A stretch of DNA of 64,000 nt from Mycobacterium dioxanotrophicus (GTDB taxonomy: Bacteria; Actinomycetota; Actinomycetes; Mycobacteriales; Mycobacteriaceae), in assembly GCF_002157835.1 (NCBI RefSeq), contig NZ_CP020809.1, positions 6,386,001 to 6,450,000 on the forward strand. The letters are read 5' to 3'. The position numbers and the translations under genes are program-made. Within the stretch, counting starts at the first letter, position 1; each line of letters opens with the position of its first letter. Positions 60,468 through 64,000 of this stretch are shown one piece after another. Under the pieces are notes generated by a model, which made no database searches, was not told the DNA's origin, and saw nothing but the letters and a program-made list of their open reading frames with translations.

Positions 60468-61775
60468 TTATGAACGGGTCGCGGATAATCCGCTGTGCAT
60501 GTGACGGTCCGAACGGCGCCGCCCGAGTAGTGGTTCGACAAGATCCAGGTAAATGGCACGCTGAGCGTCCCACCGGTACGGAACACTGATTCGCCCGGCA
60601 TGCTCGACAAAGTCCTTCGCCAGTGCCGGATTTCGCTCGACGTCCCTTATCGCACGAGCCAGATCGGCAGGGTCTCCCGATTCGAAATATTTGAAACATG
60701 TTGGCGGAAAATACGCTTCGACTGATCGGGTACGCGACATCAGAACGGGCACGCCCATCGCGATGAAGTCGTACATCTTGTGGCAGTGGGTGACGTCACG
60801 GAATGCGTCGCGTGTCATGGCGACCACACCGAAATCGGCATCGCTGATCGCCGTGAGGAGTTCGTGCATCGGGACGTAGCCGTGGAAGCTGACGCGATCC
60901 GCCAGATCCAGTTCGCCGACGAGGTTCTTCAAGTCGGGAACTGCGCTGCCCTCGCCGTACACGACGAAGCGAAGCCCCGGTATGTCGTCCTTGAGCAGGG
61001 CGAGTGCGCGGATGACGGTGTCATGACCGTATCGCGGCTCGATGGACCCGTGGCAGATCAGCGTGAAGCGGTCGTCGTCACGGCCCCGATGCGCGTACCT
61101 GCCGCCGTCGAACACCGACTCGTCGGAGGAATTGAGGACGATGCCGATTTTCCGGGATGGCGTGCCACGCCGGACGAATCCCTCCTTCTGCTGCTCGGTG
61201 CATGTGATCGCGACGTCGGAGAAACGGATGCTCAGCTGTTCGGCTCGTGCGATCGCGCGGCAGACGAACGATTCCAGCGGCACGTCGAATTTCGTCGCGA
61301 AGAATTCGGGCATCGTCTCGACCAGATCCAACACCACCCTGGCGCCGCACAACTTGGGGACCAGAGCGGCGAACACAAGCGTGTCCGGCGGCGAATTGAC
61401 CTGCACGACTGCATATCTACGCAGGAGTTGCCGTGCGGAGATCAGCGCCGCAACCGCCACGAAGAAAGCGGCATACTCAACCAGATATGTCACCTTGCCT
61501 CGCCGGTGCCGACGCATCGGGAGCCGGCAGACCCGGACTCCGTTCGCTTGCTCGAACAACGGCTCGCCGGGCCGCCTCATACACAGTACGTCGACGTCGT
61601 GGCCCATCGACGCCAATGCCTTGGCCTGCCTCGTAACCCGGGGATCCAGGGGGTAATAGCCCTGTCGGATCATGCAAATCGTCGCCACGCGTCGCTCCCT
61701 GCACATCGCCGCCGCACCAGTTGCGTCGAGGTCTTCATCCACCGGATCGAGGTCGCCGCGCTCATCGGGCCCCAT
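60468..61775 (-). CDS. GT4 family glycosyltransferase
   Basis: GT-B glycosyltransferase of about 435 residues. Segments MIRQGYYPLDPRVTRQAKAL, VQVNSPPDTLVFAALVPKL, CHGSIEPRYGHDTVIRAL and YDFIAMGVPVLMSRTRSV match a GT4 subfamily and also the N-terminal half of the fusion protein at 52078, its paralogue. It starts at ATG 61775 (a GTG precedes it directly), overlapping the sugar-transferase gene by 14 bases. It probably adds the second or later sugar onto the lipid-linked unit. Confidence 0.86.
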   Translation of the reverse strand: MGPDERGDLDPVDEDLDATGAAAMCRERRVATICMIRQGYYPLDPRVTRQAKALASMGHDVDVLCMRRPGEPLFEQANGVRVCRLPMRRHRRGKVTYLVEYAAFFVAVAALISARQLLRRYAVVQVNSPPDTLVFAALVPKLCGARVVLDLVETMPEFFATKFDVPLESFVCRAIARAEQLSIRFSDVAITCTEQQKEGFVRRGTPSRKIGIVLNSSDESVFDGGRYAHRGRDDDRFTLICHGSIEPRYGHDTVIRALALLKDDIPGLRFVVYGEGSAVPDLKNLVGELDLADRVSFHGYVPMHELLTAISDADFGVVAMTRDAFRDVTHCHKMYDFIAMGVPVLMSRTRSVEAYFPPTCFKYFESGDPADLARAIRDVERNPALAKDFVEHAGRISVPYRWDAQRAIYLDLVEPLLGRRRSDRHMHSGLSATRS

Positions 61776-62412
61776 CACCTCGCAGCACCGCCGGCACGGT
61801 CCGCATCAGGATCGCGAAGTCACCGAACAGCGTCCGCTCACGGACGTAGCGCACGTCGAGCCGAAGCATGTCGAGAGTGCTCACGGTGCTGCGACCGCTG
61901 ACCTGCCACAGCCCTGTCACGCCGGGGCGAACGTCGAACCGTTCGCCGAACTCGCCGGGAAACATCTCGGCTTCCCACTCCAGACATGGCCGCGGGCCCA
62001 CCAACGTCATCTCTCCCCGCAGTACATTGACCAGCTGCGGCAGCTCATCGAGGCTCGTCCGACGCAAGAAAGAGCCGAATCGCGTGACGCGACTGTCGGC
62101 GTCGAGCTTCCAGCTCCCGCCACGCGAGACCTCGTCACCGCGCAACTCCCGGCAGACCAACTCGCGATGTGGGGTGTCATCGCAGCCGGCCTGCATCGTG
62201 CGGAACTTGTAGAAGCAGAACGTTTCTCGCGCGAGTCCCACTCGCGATTGCCGGAATATCGCCGGGCCGGGGCTGCTCAATCGGATGACGGCCCCGATGA
62301 ACAGCAGCAGGGGCGACAGCGCCACGAGGACGGACCCCGCGATCAGCAGGTCCGCGCAGCGGCGCACCACCTGGTCGGGGCCGTTGTTCACAGCTTTAGC
62401 CGGTGCCGTCAT
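61762..62412 (-). CDS. Initiating undecaprenyl-phosphate sugar phosphotransferase (WbaP C-terminal type)
   Basis: Short (216-residue) phosphoglycosyltransferase of the monotopic superfamily, without the N-terminal WbaP helices. One membrane segment (residues 20-42), then FYKFRTM, the SLDELPQLVNVLRGEMTLVGPRP motif and RPGVTGLWQVSGRS. It transfers a sugar phosphate from a UDP-sugar to polyprenyl phosphate and so starts the repeat unit. Overlaps the polymerase gene by 17 bases and is followed by a GT4 gene. A strong marker for a lipid-linked polysaccharide pathway. Confidence 0.93.
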   Translation of the reverse strand: MTAPAKAVNNGPDQVVRRCADLLIAGSVLVALSPLLLFIGAVIRLSSPGPAIFRQSRVGLARETFCFYKFRTMQAGCDDTPHRELVCRELRGDEVSRGGSWKLDADSRVTRFGSFLRRTSLDELPQLVNVLRGEMTLVGPRPCLEWEAEMFPGEFGERFDVRPGVTGLWQVSGRSTVSTLDMLRLDVRYVRERTLFGDFAILMRTVPAVLRGDGAR

Positions 62413-63820
62413 CGGTCCTCACTTCAACTGCCTTGCCTGCAACGATTCCCAGCAGCACGAACACCAGGTCGCCGGGCCCGCGCAGGTAGAGATGCGAGTC
62501 CAGCAGCGACAGGACGATGATCATCCACCACGCCACGACGAGCGCGGATGCGCATGCAGCCACACCGTCGGTGCCGACGCTCAGCCTCCGGCCGATTCGG
62601 ATGACGACCCTCGACAGCGCGATGAAACCGATCAACAGCGGCACGCCGCCGATCCAGAGGAACTGCAGATATCCCGATTCGAGATAGATGACCTTGCGCC
62701 AGGTGTCTGGAGGGACCTTCACCGAGTTCGGCGACACGCCGATGAGGAACCGCCCATTGTGGAGCAGATCGGGGAGATACAGGTGAACGACGTTGTCCCA
62801 TCTCACACGCCAGCTGTGCGGAGGAAAACCACCGCCCTCGAACTTCTCCAGACGGCTGAGCAGGGCAGGCGCACCAACCACAATCGCGAGTACCAACAAC
62901 GGCATGAGCCGCAGGACGAACACCGATGCTCTCGGAATGAGTCGGATGAGCATCACGCCGACGAAGAACGCGCCGATCAGGGTCGAGAACTGCCCGGCCG
63001 CCAGCATGCCTGCCACCAACAAAACCCCTGCCGCAACCGAACTCCGTCGGCCAACAAGACCTCGCACTCCCGCTGTGACGAGGACGATCAATCCGATCAG
63101 GACGTAGTCGCCCGTCGCGATGGGGTTCGACAGCGTCGTCGTCGCGCGGTCGACTTCCTCCGGCCAAGCGGGATACCACACGGCCAGAAACCCCGGGAGC
63201 GGTCCGAGTTTCATGCTCTGAATGACGGCGAGCACAGCAATGCCGAGTGCGCCTCCGACGATGAGGCGAATACACCAAAGCACCTGTGCCGGTGTACGTA
63301 CCGTGTTGCGGACCAGCAGCAGCAGCCCGGCGAGCTTGCACATGGGCAGCACCGCGGCGATGTCCGTCGGTCCCGGGATGGTACCGCGCAACAACAGCGA
63401 GGCGATCGGCCAGACAGTGCTCAGCAGAGCGAACGCGGCGAGTGCCAGGTCGAGCGGACCGATCCGGAGTTGCATGGGTGCTCCCCGTATCACCCGGACA
63501 TAAGCTCCGCCCAATGCTCCTGCGATGAGCAACACCAGAAATGCCTCGTTGGGTCGCAGCAGCGGGACGAACGCACCGCGGCCGATGCCCGCGATGAACG
63601 GCAGCGTCGCCAGGTACAGATACGTCGCCCAGATCGGCTGCCACGCAACGAGACCCAACACACCGATACCTGCCACAACGAGGATGGCGATCGGTCCGAT
63701 CCCGGCCGCGACAAGACCTGCGCCTACCGCGCAACCGAGTGCGACGATCGAAATCCGGCGGGACCGGGTCCGATCGAGCACCGCTTGCGGAGGTTCGTGA
63801 ACCACGACGTCAACGGTCAT
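62396..63820 (-). CDS. Wzy-like O-antigen/exopolysaccharide polymerase
   Basis: Polytopic membrane protein of 474 residues with 11-12 helices and a large outer loop around residues 320-390, containing LEKFEGGGFPPHSWRVRWDN and GRFLIGVSPNSV, the pattern of the O-antigen ligase/polymerase family. The start overlaps the stop of the partial gene at the window edge (ATGA). It would link repeat units at the outer face of the membrane. A ligase function cannot be excluded, but with an initiating transferase and a flippase in the locus a polymerase fits best. Confidence 0.83.
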   Translation of the reverse strand: MTVDVVVHEPPQAVLDRTRSRRISIVALGCAVGAGLVAAGIGPIAILVVAGIGVLGLVAWQPIWATYLYLATLPFIAGIGRGAFVPLLRPNEAFLVLLIAGALGGAYVRVIRGAPMQLRIGPLDLALAAFALLSTVWPIASLLLRGTIPGPTDIAAVLPMCKLAGLLLLVRNTVRTPAQVLWCIRLIVGGALGIAVLAVIQSMKLGPLPGFLAVWYPAWPEEVDRATTTLSNPIATGDYVLIGLIVLVTAGVRGLVGRRSSVAAGVLLVAGMLAAGQFSTLIGAFFVGVMLIRLIPRASVFVLRLMPLLVLAIVVGAPALLSRLEKFEGGGFPPHSWRVRWDNVVHLYLPDLLHNGRFLIGVSPNSVKVPPDTWRKVIYLESGYLQFLWIGGVPLLIGFIALSRVVIRIGRRLSVGTDGVAACASALVVAWWMIIVLSLLDSHLYLRGPGDLVFVLLGIVAGKAVEVRTDDGTG

Positions 63821-64000
63821 GCCGGCACCCCCCGTCGGCGGGTGACATATGCGTGCAGAGTGAAGGCGAACAACGCGAGCGCAACCGTCGAGCTGCCGCC
63901 GACGATGAGGACAAGTCCGATCCGGTTCACGTGGAGCATCTCCAGGACCAGCCTGCCGCCCGCAACCAGCGGCAGCATGACCATCGAGGAAAGCACCGCA
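63817..64000 (-). CDS. C-terminal part of a membrane protein, truncated by window edge
   Basis: Sixty residues before a TGA at 63817, overlapping the polymerase ATG. They form one to two hydrophobic helices (LVLIVGGSSTVALALFAF) with a basic end (YVTRRRGVPA). It looks like the tail of a polysaccharide flippase or chain-length protein, but no diagnostic motif is in the window. It shows that the leftward operon begins beyond the right edge. Confidence 0.6.
   Translation of the reverse strand, partial: AVLSSMVMLPLVAGGRLVLEMLHVNRIGLVLIVGGSSTVALALFAFTLHAYVTRRRGVPA

Noticed and set aside
1..64000. CRISPR arrays, tRNA/rRNA genes and insertion sequences
   Set aside because: Looked for regular direct repeats, tRNA-like cloverleafs and transposase motifs while reading; none was found.

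Overview
The window is high-GC actinobacterial DNA and most likely comes from a Mycolicibacterium (rapid-growing mycobacterium). From 2.6 to 30.6 kb, gene content and order match the mycobacterial KstR-controlled sterol-catabolism locus (the Rv3515c-Rv3538 region of M. tuberculosis), without the PPE genes found there. No rRNA, tRNA, insertion sequence or CRISPR array was seen.

Region 1 (1-30.6 kb), sterol catabolism. After a truncated semialdehyde dehydrogenase gene and a CorA-type transporter come fadD19 and echA19 (side-chain activation and beta-oxidation), a nitroreductase, cyp142 (terminal side-chain oxidation), an acetoacetate-decarboxylase-fold protein, two F420-type oxidoreductases, a tandem-DUF35 protein beside the thiolase-like ltp4 and ltp3, a ketosteroid-isomerase-like NTF2 protein, a gamma carbonic anhydrase, kshA (9-alpha hydroxylation), a sulfotransferase/SDR/DUF1214 operon, an IclR regulator, a RecQ helicase, hsaE-hsaG-hsaF (final ring-derived fragments to central metabolites), kstD (ring A dehydrogenation) and chsH3. 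Six 14-bp sites fit the KstR consensus TnnAACnnGTTnnA. All six lie in promoters, and at least three appear to drive leaderless mRNAs. An 18-bp perfect palindrome beside the IclR gene is a candidate site for that second regulator.

Region 2 (31-64 kb), a surface or exopolysaccharide locus. It looks like a Wzx/Wzy-type assembly system. It has an initiating phosphoglycosyltransferase, a Wzy-like polymerase, a flippase plus the tail of another membrane protein, several GT2 and GT4 glycosyltransferases, a GT-C-like membrane enzyme with dolichyl-phosphate-sugar-synthase-like GT2 partners, and nucleotide-sugar enzymes (UDP-sugar dehydrogenase, epimerase, left-handed beta-helix N-acetyltransferase). 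Decorating enzymes include a pyruvyl transferase, a PapA-like acyltransferase, a polysaccharide deacetylase and two FemAB-type transferases, one fused to a GT4 domain. Exported hydrolases (GH26, two GH16, a lipase) could process the product. Such a locus is not among the classical mycobacterial capsule pathways (alpha-glucan, arabinomannan, mannan), so this is the main candidate for an undescribed system. One bidomain glycosyltransferase is frameshifted, and one GT2 is a duplicated, diverging copy between two unusually AT-rich non-coding stretches.

Start codons were moved from the longest frame where a ribosome-binding site, an ATGA overlap or family length argued for it. Family calls rest on motif reading and recalled homologues. 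No database search was run.
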